DNA of 9,642 nucleotides from positions 1 through 9,642 of the forward strand of contig CAZQTF010000151.1 of assembly GCA_964596135.1 (NCBI GenBank), in the 5' to 3' direction. Positions 1-7,719 of the stretch are shown one piece after another; within the stretch, counting starts at the first letter, position 1, and every line of letters begins with the position of its first letter. The stretch is from JADJNW01 sp964596135 (GTDB lineage Bacteria; Bacteroidota; Bacteroidia; Chitinophagales; Saprospiraceae). The position numbers and the translations under genes are program-made. The notes under the pieces were generated by a model. The model made no database searches and had not been told where the DNA came from. It saw only the letters and a program-made list of their open reading frames with translations.

Positions 1-24
1 TGATAAGATGAGCAATGATTTTAC

Positions 25-55
25 TTGGGATTACCGCAACACGAAACTATCTTTG
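25..55 (+). promoter_or_regulatory. Bacteroidota-type promoter of the TonB receptor gene
   Basis: TTG at 25-27 is followed after 20 bases by TATCTTTG at 48-55, a perfect match to the Bacteroidota primary sigma consensus (TTG near -33, TAnnTTTG near -7). Transcription would start near 60-62, leaving a leader of about 70 bases before the ATG at 131. This is the best-formed promoter in the window. The assignment rests on motif and spacing alone. Confidence 0.6.
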
Positions 56-130
56 TCGTTTCTGAAAATAGGATAGTGGAATCTACAAGCATTCCGACAT
101 TTCCTCATTTCTGCATTCCAAATATTGTTC

Positions 131-2671
131 ATGAAGCAACTTTTTACCCTGCTGATTTTCAGCGCTTTGTTGTGCCCGATTGTAAAAGCCCAGAACGACC
201 GCACCGCCATTATCACCGGCTTGGTGAAAGACGCAGTGACCGACACACCAATTGAGCTTGTGACGGTTTACATCAAAGATTCCAATGCAGCAGTAGAAAC
301 GGCTGTCAATGGGCGCTATCGCATTGAAGTTCCTGTAAATCAAGAATTTGTATTGGTGTTTACGCGCATTGGCTACAAGAGCATAGAAACGGAGATCGCC
401 GCTATGCCGCCGCGCAGCAGCCGCCAGGTAGACGTGAATCTCGCCCCTACTGACTCCGACCTCGAAGTGGTGGTACGCGCCAGCAAAGTAGAGATATTGG
501 GCATGGTTCAGGAGGATTTGTCGAATATAAAGTTGTTGCCTTCCACCACCGGCAATCTGGAGAGCATTTTGCCGAGCATTGCGCTGGGCACAAGCAGTGG
601 CACCGGCGGAGAGTTGAGTTCACAGTACAACGTGCGCGGCGGCAATTTTGACGAAAACCTCGTGTATGTGAATGATTTTGAGATTTATCGTCCGCAACTG
701 ATCCGTGCCGGGCAACAGGAGGGCCTGACCTTCGCCAATATTGATCTGATCCGAAATTTGTCCTTTTCTTCGGGCGGTTTTGAATCTAAATACGGCGACA
801 AGGCGGCTTCGGTGTTAGACATCAAGTATAAATTGCCCGATAGCCTCGCCGGCTCGGTCAATATGAGCTTTCTGGGCGGCTCAGCGCACCTGGAAGGCAG
901 TACCAGAGTGGGCAAGGACAGCTACCGCCGGTTTCGCTATCTCGCGGGCGCGCGCTACAAAACAACGCGTTATCTGCTCGGCACACTCGACGTGGAAGGC
1001 GAGTACGTTCCCAACTTTACGGATATTCAGGCTTATCTGACCTACGATATCAACCGCGACCTGCAAATCGGTGTGCTGGGCAATTACAATCGCAGTGTTT
1101 ACAGATTTCAGCCCACCGAGCGAAATACAGCTTTTGGGTTGGTAAATTTTGCGCTGCAATTGTTCAGCGTTTTTGACGGGCAGGAAGTGGACGATTTTAC
1201 CACCCAGATGGGCGGCGTATCCTTGACGTATTTGCCGGATCGGGATCACAATCCATTGTTTTTGAAAGTGTTGGTATCAGCATTTCGCAGTGATGAAAAC
1301 GAACGTTTCGACATCATTGGCAATTACAGCCTGCGGCAAATTGATTCGGGGTTGGGTAGCGACAACTTCGGGGAAGTGATTGCCGAGCTTGGCGCCGGCA
1401 CCCAGCAGCAGTACGTACGCAATTTTTTGAACATCGACATTCGCAACATCGAGCATAAAGGCGGGATTGAACTGCAAATTGATCATGACGATTCTGAAAC
1501 GATCAGCAGCCATTTTCTGCAGTGGAGCATCAAATATCAAAACGAAGAAATCGCCGACCGCATCAATGAGTGGGAACGCCTCGATTCTGCGGGCTATTCT
1601 CTGCCTTACGACACCACACAGGTGCTGATTTTTAATGTATTAAAAACACGCAACAGCCTGAATTCCAATCGCTTCAGTGGTTATTTTCAAGATACCTACA
1701 CCTGGCGAAAAGAAAGCGTGAGCGAGGTCAAGCTTTCGGTGGGCGTGCGCGCTTCCTATTGGGATCTGAATCAGGAACTCATCATTTCGCCACGGGCGCA
1801 GTTATTATACAAACCGTTGAAAAGCGAGCGGGATGTATCGTATCGGCTGGCAGGCGGATTGTACTTTCAGCCGCCGTTCTACCGCGAAATGCGTGGCTTT
1901 GACGGCAATGTCAACACCGATTTGCTTTCGCAAAAGTCGTTTCATATCGTGGGTGGTATGACTTTTGATTTTTACATGGGCAAAAAGAATCCCAAAAAAT
2001 TCAAGTTTATTACCGAGGCTTATTACAAACACCTCTGGGATCTGGTGTCGTATGAGATTGAAAATGTGAGAATTAGGTATTCAGGTCAAAACGATGCGAC
2101 GGGCTACGTCACCGGCATTGACTTTCGGATGAACGGCGAATTTGTACCTGGCGCTGAATCCTGGATCAACTTGTCATTCTTGCGGGCACGCGAGGCGCTC
2201 ACCGGCATCCAGCATTTGCGGCGCGAAGTAGGGCAGGAAGAAGCCACCGAAGTCAAGGATGTGCCGCGCCCCAGCGACCAGTTTATGACGCTTTCCATGT
2301 TTTTCCAGGATTACCTGCCTAAGAACGACAATTTCCGCATGCACCTGAATTTCACAGTAGGAACCGGGCTTCCCTATGGTTTGCAGGGCAACAATCGTAT
2401 ATATCGCAATACCTACCGATTTGAGCCTTATCACCGCGTGGATATTGGCTTTTCGGTAGCGCTGTGGGATCGGGAGCGCCTCGAAAGCCGACCGCGACAT
2501 CCCTTGCGTTTTACCAAAAATAGTTGGCTGAGCTTGGAAGTATTTAATCTGCTGCAAGTGCAGAATCAGGCGGGGAATACCTGGATCAAAACGATTTTTA
2601 ATCAGCAGTACGCCATCCCGAATTATTTGACTTCCAGGCGGGTAAATTTACGCTTGCGAATGGATTTTTAG
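131..2671 (+). CDS. TonB-dependent outer-membrane receptor with carboxypeptidase-regulatory-like N-terminal domain
   Basis: Outer-membrane 22-strand barrel type receptor that would import a substrate using energy from TonB/ExbBD; the substrate is unknown. The open frame extends to a TTG at 125, but I place the start at ATG 131 because it gives a clean signal peptide: residues 1-20, basic then hydrophobic, ending VKA before QN. The protein is 846 residues. Residues about 26-106 form a CarboxypepD_reg-like beta-sandwich (ITGLVKDAVTDTPIELVTVY, then a GYKS segment). Residues about 128-235 are the plug, with the typical YNVRGGNFDENLVYVND and a GGFESKYGDKAASVLDI segment. The rest is a barrel ending in an aromatic residue (LRLRMDF), as in outer-membrane proteins inserted by BamA. 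No SusD-like lipoprotein gene is adjacent, so this is not a standard SusCD pair. The length is shorter than SusC proteins (about 1000 residues). The gene is convergent with pdxJ, 69 bp apart. Confidence 0.93.
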   Translation: MKQLFTLLIFSALLCPIVKAQNDRTAIITGLVKDAVTDTPIELVTVYIKDSNAAVETAVNGRYRIEVPVNQEFVLVFTRIGYKSIETEIAAMPPRSSRQVDVNLAPTDSDLEVVVRASKVEILGMVQEDLSNIKLLPSTTGNLESILPSIALGTSSGTGGELSSQYNVRGGNFDENLVYVNDFEIYRPQLIRAGQQEGLTFANIDLIRNLSFSSGGFESKYGDKAASVLDIKYKLPDSLAGSVNMSFLGGSAHLEGSTRVGKDSYRRFRYLAGARYKTTRYLLGTLDVEGEYVPNFTDIQAYLTYDINRDLQIGVLGNYNRSVYRFQPTERNTAFGLVNFALQLFSVFDGQEVDDFTTQMGGVSLTYLPDRDHNPLFLKVLVSAFRSDENERFDIIGNYSLRQIDSGLGSDNFGEVIAELGAGTQQQYVRNFLNIDIRNIEHKGGIELQIDHDDSETISSHFLQWSIKYQNEEIADRINEWERLDSAGYSLPYDTTQVLIFNVLKTRNSLNSNRFSGYFQDTYTWRKESVSEVKLSVGVRASYWDLNQELIISPRAQLLYKPLKSERDVSYRLAGGLYFQPPFYREMRGFDGNVNTDLLSQKSFHIVGGMTFDFYMGKKNPKKFKFITEAYYKHLWDLVSYEIENVRIRYSGQNDATGYVTGIDFRMNGEFVPGAESWINLSFLRAREALTGIQHLRREVGQEEATEVKDVPRPSDQFMTLSMFFQDYLPKNDNFRMHLNFTVGTGLPYGLQGNNRIYRNTYRFEPYHRVDIGFSVALWDRERLESRPRHPLRFTKNSWLSLEVFNLLQVQNQAGNTWIKTIFNQQYAIPNYLTSRRVNLRLRMDF

Positions 2672-2740
2672 GGGTGTTATTTCCGCATTATTTTGCGATG
2701 TTTTATAATGATTTTGTGATTTTGATAATACATTCCAACG

Positions 2741-3457
2741 TTAATGTAAATGCCTGAGGTACATTTGAATGGTGTTTTGTAAGCCATAATAAAGAGCATC
2801 GCAAATGAGGGCATGACCGATGGAAACCTCAAGAAGCCCCGGCACGTGTTCTTTATAATATTTGAGGTTTTGCAGGTTCAGATCGTGCCCCGCGTTGATA
2901 CCTATTCCAATTTCGTTGGCATACTTTGCGCAACGGCTATGCGGCTCTACTGCCTTCGGCGGGTTGGTCAAATATTCATGCGCATAATGGCCGGTATAAA
3001 ATTCGATCCGGTCGGCGCCGATTATTTTGGCGCCCTCAACAAAACGCTCCTCCGCATCCACAAAAATGGAAACCCGGATCCCCGCTTCTTTTAGCTGCGT
3101 GACAATGTCAATCAGAAATTCTTTTTGCCCAATGGTGTCCCAGCCACAATCGGAAGTGAGTGCATCTGGCGAATCGGGCACCAGCGTGCATTGATGCGGA
3201 CGAGCATCCAGCACCAATCTCATAAAATCTGGTGTAGGATTGCCTTCAACGTTCAGTTCGGTCGTTACAATTTTTTTTAATGCCGGCACATCCGCATAGC
3301 GAATATGGCGTTCGTCGGGGCGAGGATGCACTGTAATACCTTGTGCACCAAAGGCTTCGCAATCTTTTGCTACCTGAATCACATCGGGCAGATTTCCGCC
3401 CCGCGCGTTGCGGATGAGCGCAACTTTATTGATATTAACGCTTAATTTTGTATTCAT
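2741..3457 (-). CDS. pdxJ: Pyridoxine 5'-phosphate synthase PdxJ
   Basis: Catalyses the last ring-closing step of DXP-dependent vitamin B6 synthesis, condensing 1-deoxy-D-xylulose 5-phosphate with 3-amino-2-oxopropyl phosphate to give pyridoxine 5'-phosphate in the cytoplasm. The product is 238 residues, the usual family length (E. coli about 243), and appears complete as a TIM barrel. It opens with LSVNINKVALIRNARGG, has ITVHPRPDERHI with His44 (the position of E. coli His45), Glu71 in NVEGNPTPDF (E. coli Glu72), and His191 in GINAGHDLNLQNL (E. coli His193). VSIGHALI near the C-terminus is the phosphate-binding loop. The start codon ATG is followed by a strong family N-terminus. The gene is divergent from the CPBP protease gene (76 bp) and stands as a single gene here. 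I see no perfect TAnnTTTG box upstream on its strand. An 8-base A run at 3271-3278 is in frame. Confidence 0.97.
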   Translation of the reverse strand: MNTKLSVNINKVALIRNARGGNLPDVIQVAKDCEAFGAQGITVHPRPDERHIRYADVPALKKIVTTELNVEGNPTPDFMRLVLDARPHQCTLVPDSPDALTSDCGWDTIGQKEFLIDIVTQLKEAGIRVSIFVDAEERFVEGAKIIGADRIEFYTGHYAHEYLTNPPKAVEPHSRCAKYANEIGIGINAGHDLNLQNLKYYKEHVPGLLEVSIGHALICDALYYGLQNTIQMYLRHLH

Positions 3458-3533
3458 ATTCTAATGTTTGTATTGGTATTGTGGCTCGGTTAATGTTTTT
3501 ATAACAGCACAATAACCCAAGCGGATTGCAAAA

Positions 3534-4502
3534 ATGGAAAATTGGGGTAAATTTACGAAAAACACGGACATGGACTTCTTGAATGAAACGCCACCTGCTT
3601 CGGATGGTTTTGAACTACCACCTTTGGCGATGTTGATGCTGCTGATCGTTGCAACGATGCTTGGTGCGTTGCTGGGCAGCGGGTTGGCGATGTGGTGGAG
3701 CAATATGCAAGGCTTTGATTTACATATTCTTATCAGCAGCTTAGACGAAAGTAGCCCTCGCCCGGAGCGGGATACCGTGCGCATGGTCAACTTCTTCAGC
3801 CATCTGGCTTCCTTTACCCTGCCGGCAGTTTTGGTAAGTGTTTTGGCTTACCGCCAAAATTGGTTTCGTTATTTCAAGTTAGACAAATTGCCGGGAAGCG
3901 CCATTTTGATTGCGGGTATTGTTTTTGTGGTTGCCTCTTTCCCTTTTGTACAACTAACTTACTGGATCAACAGCGAACTGCCGCTCCCTGCCTGGGCGAC
4001 CGATCTGGAAAAAAGGGCAGAAGAAATGATCAAGGGCATTCTGGTGATGGAATCACCGGCGGAATTACTGCTCAACCTGCTGATTATCGCGGTTTTACCT
4101 GCCATCGGCGAAGAACTCCTTTTTCGGGGCGTTGTACAGCAACAGTTGCAAAGAGCACTTCGGAATCCGGTGCTTGCTATTTGGATTACCGCGGTCATTT
4201 TTAGTGCAATTCACATGCAATTTGTCGGATTTATACCAAGATTGATCCTGGGCGCAACGCTGGGGTATTTGTTTTACTGGACAAAAAATCTTTGGATTCC
4301 CATTTTAGCGCATTTTGCGACCAATGCTATGCAGGTAATTGCTCAATATGTCACTGGTGGCAAGCTAACTCAAATCGAACTGGAAAAACCCGACAGCGCC
4401 AATTGGCTCGCCGGATTGATTTCTTTGGCGATTACCGTTGGTCTTGGTTATTATCTTTGGCAAAAAAACAGACCCCAAAACCGATATTCCGATGCGCCAT
4501 AA
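3534..4502 (+). CDS. CPBP family intramembrane glutamic endopeptidase (Rce1/Abi-like)
   Basis: Polytopic membrane protease of the CPBP (CAAX protease and bacteriocin-processing) family; its substrate is not predictable. The 322-residue product has about seven or eight hydrophobic segments. The three hallmark motifs are present: GEELLFRG with Glu193/Glu194 and Arg198, FSAIH with Phe223 and His227, and HFATN with His260 and Asn264. These match the EExxxR, FxxxH and HxxxN/B motifs of the glutamate protease family, so it should be catalytically competent. The ATG at 3534 gives a soluble 30-residue N-terminus; a second in-frame ATG at 3570 is an alternative start giving MDFLNETPP. A TAATTTTG box at 3443-3450 lies upstream but without a convincing -33 element. 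The stop is 46 bp before cdsA on the same strand, so co-transcription is likely and a role in envelope biology is possible. Confidence 0.92.
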   Translation: MENWGKFTKNTDMDFLNETPPASDGFELPPLAMLMLLIVATMLGALLGSGLAMWWSNMQGFDLHILISSLDESSPRPERDTVRMVNFFSHLASFTLPAVLVSVLAYRQNWFRYFKLDKLPGSAILIAGIVFVVASFPFVQLTYWINSELPLPAWATDLEKRAEEMIKGILVMESPAELLLNLLIIAVLPAIGEELLFRGVVQQQLQRALRNPVLAIWITAVIFSAIHMQFVGFIPRLILGATLGYLFYWTKNLWIPILAHFATNAMQVIAQYVTGGKLTQIELEKPDSANWLAGLISLAITVGLGYYLWQKNRPQNRYSDAP

Positions 4503-4548
4503 TTCATGGACTTATTTAAAAAAATTAAATACTTGAAAGTATTATGAT

Positions 4549-5361
4549 ATGAAAAGCCGGGTTTACACTGCGATTGTGTTTGTTTTGGTAATGTTGGCGG
4601 GGGTTTACATCAGTCCGCTTAGTTTTGTATTATTATTCGGCGTTATTACGGCTACCAGCTTATGGGAATTTTATAATATCGCACAGTTGAAAGGCGTTGC
4701 CCGCCGAATTTTGAGCATATTGCTGGGTATGGCTACTTATATTATCGTGGCTATTTACCAACTCACCACCATTGATGCGGAAGCGAACTCCCTGATTTTG
4801 TTACTATTGCTCGCCTTTCCATTGGTTTTTTCATTTTTTCTGTATGAAATGTTCAGTGCATCCGATAAGCCTTTTCACAATATCGCAGCAACCGTGCTTG
4901 GCATCGTTTACATCGGTGTCCCTTTTGCATTGTTGGAATGGATTACCTTAGACAACGGCTACCAACCCAACTTGGTATGCGGCTTGCTCCTGCTCAACTG
5001 GACGAACGACACCGCTGCTTATCTCTTTGGTTCTCGTATTGGCAAAACGCCTTTGCTGCCGCGCATTTCGCCCAAAAAAACCTGGGAAGGTACCCTGTCG
5101 GGGGTAGGCACTACGCTTTTAGCAGGCATTGGTATGGGCTTTTTGTTCAACGATCTGAGCCACTGGCATTGGATCGCGCTGGCTCTGATTGTAGGCGTTT
5201 TCGGCGCGCTGGGTGATCTGGTCGAATCCATGTTTAAGCGGGGCGTACAGATCAAGGATTCCGGCAATCTGCTTCCCGGGCACGGTGGTTTGCTCGATCG
5301 TTTCGATGCCTTTATTTTTATTATACCATTTGCCACGCTTTATTTAATCTGGATCCGATAG
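4549..5361 (+). CDS. cdsA: Phosphatidate cytidylyltransferase CdsA
   Basis: Inner-membrane enzyme that makes CDP-diacylglycerol from phosphatidic acid and CTP, the branch point to phosphatidylethanolamine, phosphatidylglycerol and cardiolipin. The product is 270 residues, typical for the family, with about seven or eight membrane segments. The C-terminal CDP-alcohol signature is complete: Ser227, Lys230-Arg231, Lys236-Asp237, then a PGHGGLLDRFD segment at about residues 243-253. The cytosolic motif NDTAAYLFGSRIGKTPL followed by SPKKTWEG (about 153-181) is also characteristic. The 46-bp gap from the protease gene is AT-rich with A-rich sequence before the ATG, a common Bacteroidota translation signal. 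The last 18 bases overlap the end of the convergent GNAT gene. An A7 run at 5074-5080 is in frame. Confidence 0.96.
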   Translation: MKSRVYTAIVFVLVMLAGVYISPLSFVLLFGVITATSLWEFYNIAQLKGVARRILSILLGMATYIIVAIYQLTTIDAEANSLILLLLLAFPLVFSFFLYEMFSASDKPFHNIAATVLGIVYIGVPFALLEWITLDNGYQPNLVCGLLLLNWTNDTAAYLFGSRIGKTPLLPRISPKKTWEGTLSGVGTTLLAGIGMGFLFNDLSHWHWIALALIVGVFGALGDLVESMFKRGVQIKDSGNLLPGHGGLLDRFDAFIFIIPFATLYLIWIR

Positions 5362-5943
5362 CGCCTTTATCCAGAAGCATAATGGTTTGGCAGTTTCTTT
5401 TGTTGCGTTTAAATCTTTCCATTCCATAAAACAGATCATATCCGTTTGCTGAAAGCCGCGCCTGCGCCAGAAATCATCGAGCGGCGCGTAATCTGCCGGG
5501 CGCAGCGGATGATCCGTCGGGCGAACGACGCCACAAAAGCTCAGGTATTGAAAGCTCCCCAATTGTCGGGCATGGGCTTCCCGATACTTGAAAAATTCAA
5601 CTCCAATGCCTTGTCCGCGATACGCTTTGCGCAATACCGATTCGCCGAAATAAAATATTTTGGAAATATCATAGCCGTTTTCGAGAAAAGGCTTCTGAAT
5701 ATTGAGCGTTTCATGTAGCAGCGGCAGCGCGGTAGAAGCGCCAACGACTTTTTCTCCGTCAAATGCAATCACCAGCACGCTATCGGGCGCGTTGACAAAA
5801 GCTTGTAAGTATTCAGCTTCATAAGCCAAATCGCCATCGTACAAATACGGAAAATCCCGGAACACCTCCATGCGTAGGCGCGCGAGATCGTCAATATAAG
5901 GAAGTGCTGCTTCGCCGGTAAATGATTGAACACGAATGGTCAT
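5344..5943 (-). CDS. GNAT family N-acetyltransferase
   Basis: Predicted cytoplasmic acetyl-CoA-dependent N-acetyltransferase of 199 residues; substrate unknown. The acetyl-CoA pyrophosphate-binding motif A is clear as RGQGIG at residues 109-114, preceded by the beta4 strand FYFGESVLRKAY. An N-terminal LARLRMEVFRDFPYLYDGD segment is typical of a subgroup of bacterial GNATs annotated only by fold, and the C-terminus has the usual DDFWRRRGFQ turn. The ORF ends inside the last codons of cdsA (18-bp tail-to-tail overlap). The next gene upstream on this strand, the SDR gene, ends 70 bp before it. The ATG at 5943 lies almost on top of a TAnnTTTG box, implying a very short leader or a different promoter. 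A later in-frame ATG (residue 25, MEVFRDF) would delete part of the fold, so I keep the first. Confidence 0.9.
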   Translation of the reverse strand: MTIRVQSFTGEAALPYIDDLARLRMEVFRDFPYLYDGDLAYEAEYLQAFVNAPDSVLVIAFDGEKVVGASTALPLLHETLNIQKPFLENGYDISKIFYFGESVLRKAYRGQGIGVEFFKYREAHARQLGSFQYLSFCGVVRPTDHPLRPADYAPLDDFWRRRGFQQTDMICFMEWKDLNATKETAKPLCFWIKALSDPD

Positions 5944-5947
5944 GTTG

Positions 5948-5955
5948 CAAATGTA
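5948..5955 (-). promoter_or_regulatory. Possible -7 box of the GNAT gene
   Basis: On the minus strand this reads TACATTTG, a perfect TAnnTTTG match. The start codon at 5943 is only four bases downstream, so a transcript from here would be essentially leaderless. A TTG lies upstream but with 15-base spacing, shorter than the usual 19-21. It may be a chance match. Confidence 0.25.
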
Positions 5956-6013
5956 AAGAAATTATGGAAGCAACGGTACTCCCTCCCCCAACGGCGAAGC
6001 CATTATCTGGGAA

Positions 6014-6823
6014 TCAAGCCCTTTGATGTTTTGTAATTCCACCCATCACCATTTGCATAATCCGCACTTTTGCCCAGCGTGGCACCGTACGCAAGGAATT
6101 GACCAAAAAGATGGATAAAAAACCGGGCAATACCGACGATCTTTTGCCCAATGCTTTTAAAATCGGCACGCCAATTTGAGCAGGCGTCAGCGCCATGTCT
6201 AATTTCATATTGGCACGAGCGCCAAAGCCGCTATCCACAGGAGCTGGCGCGGGCGCAAGCACATCCACCCCATGCGGACGCAATTCAATTGCCAGGGCTT
6301 CTGATAAAGATTGTACGTATGCTTTGGTGGCAGCATAATGCGCGGCGTACGGCACGCCTTGAAACGCCACGATCGAGCTCATCAGAATGATGCCACCACG
6401 TTTTTGCTTTGCAAAAAATTGGCTGTAATGATGCGTTAAGGCGAGGAGCGCTTCGCAGTTGACACGCAGCATGTTGATTTCATTTTCAAGTTCAGATTCA
6501 ATGAAATAACCAGAAGTACCATATCCAGCCGATGCAACGAGCAACCCGACGTTTACATCCGCCGTAGCCCGGATGACTTGCTCCACGCCTTCAGGGGTGG
6601 ATAAATCTGCCGCGACGATACGAATTTCTACACCATATTTGTGCTGTAAATCCTCCCCAATTTGCTGCAACAGTTCAGCACGACGGGCATTGAGTACAAG
6701 GTTCAACCCGGCTTCCGCCAATCGTTCCGCCAGTTCCCGCCCGATACCGGAAGAGGCGCCGGTCACAACGCCCCAGGGACCGTAGTTGTCGCGCAGGCGT
6801 TTTTTCTCTGTATTGGAAAGCAT
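6014..6823 (-). CDS. Short-chain dehydrogenase/reductase (SDR) family oxidoreductase
   Basis: Classical SDR with a Rossmann fold, NAD(P)-dependent; substrate not predictable. It is 269 residues. The cofactor loop TGASSGIG is at residues 21-28, the adenine-ring contact DL at 73-74, and the catalytic triad Ser150, Tyr163, Lys167 (YAATK) has normal spacing. Arg47-Arg48 after beta2 (LNARR) suggests NADP(H) preference. Two family positions differ: the usual NNAG is ASAG (97-100), and the usual PGPV after beta6 is PAPV (193-196). About 20 C-terminal residues are basic and amphipathic (VRIMQMVMGGITKHQ), possibly membrane-associated. The gene follows the Crp/Fnr-type regulator on the same strand with a 63-bp gap that contains its own candidate promoter box, so it may be a target of that regulator or independently transcribed. 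Confidence 0.93.
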   Translation of the reverse strand: MLSNTEKKRLRDNYGPWGVVTGASSGIGRELAERLAEAGLNLVLNARRAELLQQIGEDLQHKYGVEIRIVAADLSTPEGVEQVIRATADVNVGLLVASAGYGTSGYFIESELENEINMLRVNCEALLALTHHYSQFFAKQKRGGIILMSSIVAFQGVPYAAHYAATKAYVQSLSEALAIELRPHGVDVLAPAPAPVDSGFGARANMKLDMALTPAQIGVPILKALGKRSSVLPGFLSIFLVNSLRTVPRWAKVRIMQMVMGGITKHQRA

Positions 6824-6844
6824 ATTTATCTAATTTGTTGGGTA

Positions 6845-6852
6845 CAAAATTA
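6845..6852 (-). promoter_or_regulatory. Possible -7 box of the SDR gene
   Basis: On the minus strand this reads TAATTTTG, a perfect TAnnTTTG match, ending 21 bases before the SDR start codon and giving a leader of about 15 bases. A TTT, not a TTG, sits 18 bases upstream, so the -33 element is weak. Confidence 0.35.
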
Positions 6853-6886
6853 GCGGCAAGCAAAGGTGGAAAACGATAACAAATGT

Positions 6887-7465
6887 TTAGACTTTTCGAA
6901 TGGCGGCTTTTTTTAACCGGCTTAAATGCACCGGCGTGATGCCCAGATAGGATGCGATCATGTGCTGCGGCACGCGATTGTGGATGTTTGGGAAGACTTC
7001 TTCGATAGCGTCATAACGTTCTTTGGGTGTTCGGGCGTAGAGATTCTTGATGCGATTATCCTGATAAATGAAGTAATATTCCGCGACCAGTCTGCCGAGC
7101 TTGTCGCCCTGGGTCAGGTTTTTGTAGCCCCACTCGATGGCGGCACGCGGCAGCACCACAACCTCTATATTCTCCAGCGCCTGCAGGGTGTACAACGCCG
7201 GCTGCTGTTGAATAAAACTCGAATAATCGGCAATAAACTGATTTTCCAGAGCGAAGTGAATCGTATGGTCGGTACCCTCGCGGTCGGTCACAATCACCCG
7301 AAGAATGCCTTGATTGATAAAAAAAATTTCGTTAGGTACGAAGCCCGGCTTACTCAGTATATCATGCTTTTTAAATGTTTTGATATAACATTGGTCAAGA
7401 AAAGCTTCCATTTCCTGATCGGAAATAGCGATCATATATTGGATGGTGTGGCGAAGTTGCTGCAT
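6887..7465 (-). CDS. Crp/Fnr family transcriptional regulator
   Basis: Cyclic-nucleotide-binding-fold regulator of 192 residues, the short form common in Bacteroidota. Residues about 18-110 form the cNMP-binding-like beta-barrel (KKHDILSKPGFVPNEIFFI, then NQGILRVIVTDREG). The canonical cAMP phosphate-binding signature (RxSS/A) is not visible, so the ligand is probably not cAMP. Residues about 120-150 form the dimer helix and TPKERYDAI linker. A helix-turn-helix lies at about 165-188 (PQHMIASYLGITPVHLSRLKK), ending four residues before the C-terminus. No cysteine cluster for an Fe-S centre is present, so it is not an Fnr-type oxygen sensor by sequence. The ATG at 7465 is used; a Met at residue 11 is an alternative. 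It is divergent from the HipA-like gene and sits upstream of the SDR gene. An inverted repeat at 7483-7515 may be an operator for it. Confidence 0.92.
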   Translation of the reverse strand: MQQLRHTIQYMIAISDQEMEAFLDQCYIKTFKKHDILSKPGFVPNEIFFINQGILRVIVTDREGTDHTIHFALENQFIADYSSFIQQQPALYTLQALENIEVVVLPRAAIEWGYKNLTQGDKLGRLVAEYYFIYQDNRIKNLYARTPKERYDAIEEVFPNIHNRVPQHMIASYLGITPVHLSRLKKAAIRKV

Positions 7466-7482
7466 TTTTGTGCGAACAACAA

Positions 7483-7515
7483 AGGTTTACACTAAATCAT
7501 ACAAACCATAAACCT
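7483..7515. promoter_or_regulatory. Inverted repeat, candidate operator upstream of the Crp/Fnr-type gene
   Basis: AGGTTTA at 7483-7489 and its perfect reverse complement TAAACCT at 7509-7515 flank a 19-base AT-rich spacer, 18-50 bases upstream of the regulator start codon. Dimeric regulators of this family bind inverted repeats and are often autoregulated, which makes an operator plausible. The 19-base spacer is long for a Crp-type site (half-sites are usually about 6 bases apart), so a two-turn site or chance are alternatives. Confidence 0.3.
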
Positions 7516-7591
7516 GAAAATTGAAAAGATGTTTTGCTGCCGCACCTCAGATGTAAAGTACGAAAGAGCATAAATCATATTGGAGAAAATA

Positions 7592-7719
7592 TCATTCTGA
7601 ATAATTATCGTCCAATATCTGCTGAATATTAATCATCCATCCATCTACAAATTCGATGGGTTGATCCCAATCTACAATTTCCCATTTTTTGCTATACCTT
7701 TGCCGGATAAACCAATAGC
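7592..7719 (-). other. Stop-free protein-like reading frame in the intergenic region, possible gene remnant
   Basis: In one minus-strand frame this intergenic stretch reads without stops to a TGA at 7592-7594, giving about 42 residues of protein-like composition (for example KKWEIVDWDQPIEFVDG, then a WMINIQQILDD stretch). The frame stays open further upstream, antisense to the HipA-like gene start, but has no ATG there; a GTG at 7762 would give 56 residues. It could be the tail of a decayed gene cut off by the HipA-like gene, or chance. I recognise no family. Confidence 0.2.
7695..7702 (+). promoter_or_regulatory. Possible -7 box of the HipA-like/DUF3037 operon
   Basis: TACCTTTG matches TAnnTTTG perfectly and ends 17 bases before the ATG at 7720, giving a leader of about 12 bases. 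No TTG lies at the right distance upstream; TTT at 7678-7680 is too close (14-base spacing). It is the only candidate I see for this operon. Confidence 0.35.

Noticed and set aside
2174..2557. Minus-strand open frame of 127 codons inside the TonB receptor gene
   Set aside because: Antisense shadow of the receptor barrel; the sense frame is continuous and family-like across it.
2684..2697. CGCA-N6-TGCG hairpin as terminator between the receptor and pdxJ genes
   Set aside because: The stem is only 4 bp with a loose T-containing tail; too weak to call an intrinsic terminator.
3443..3450. TAATTTTG as promoter of the CPBP protease gene
   Set aside because: The -7 match is perfect but lies inside the pdxJ 5' end, no TTG sits 19-21 bases upstream, and the motif is easily found by chance in AT-rich sequence.
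3860..4204. Plus-strand open frame of 114 codons inside the CPBP protease gene
   Set aside because: Cys/Arg-rich translation in the wrong frame; the overlapping frame carries the protease motifs.
6926..7495. Plus-strand open frame of 189 codons antisense to the Crp/Fnr-type gene
   Set aside because: The minus strand encodes a clear cNMP-fold plus helix-turn-helix protein; the plus-strand translation has no domain and is an antisense shadow.
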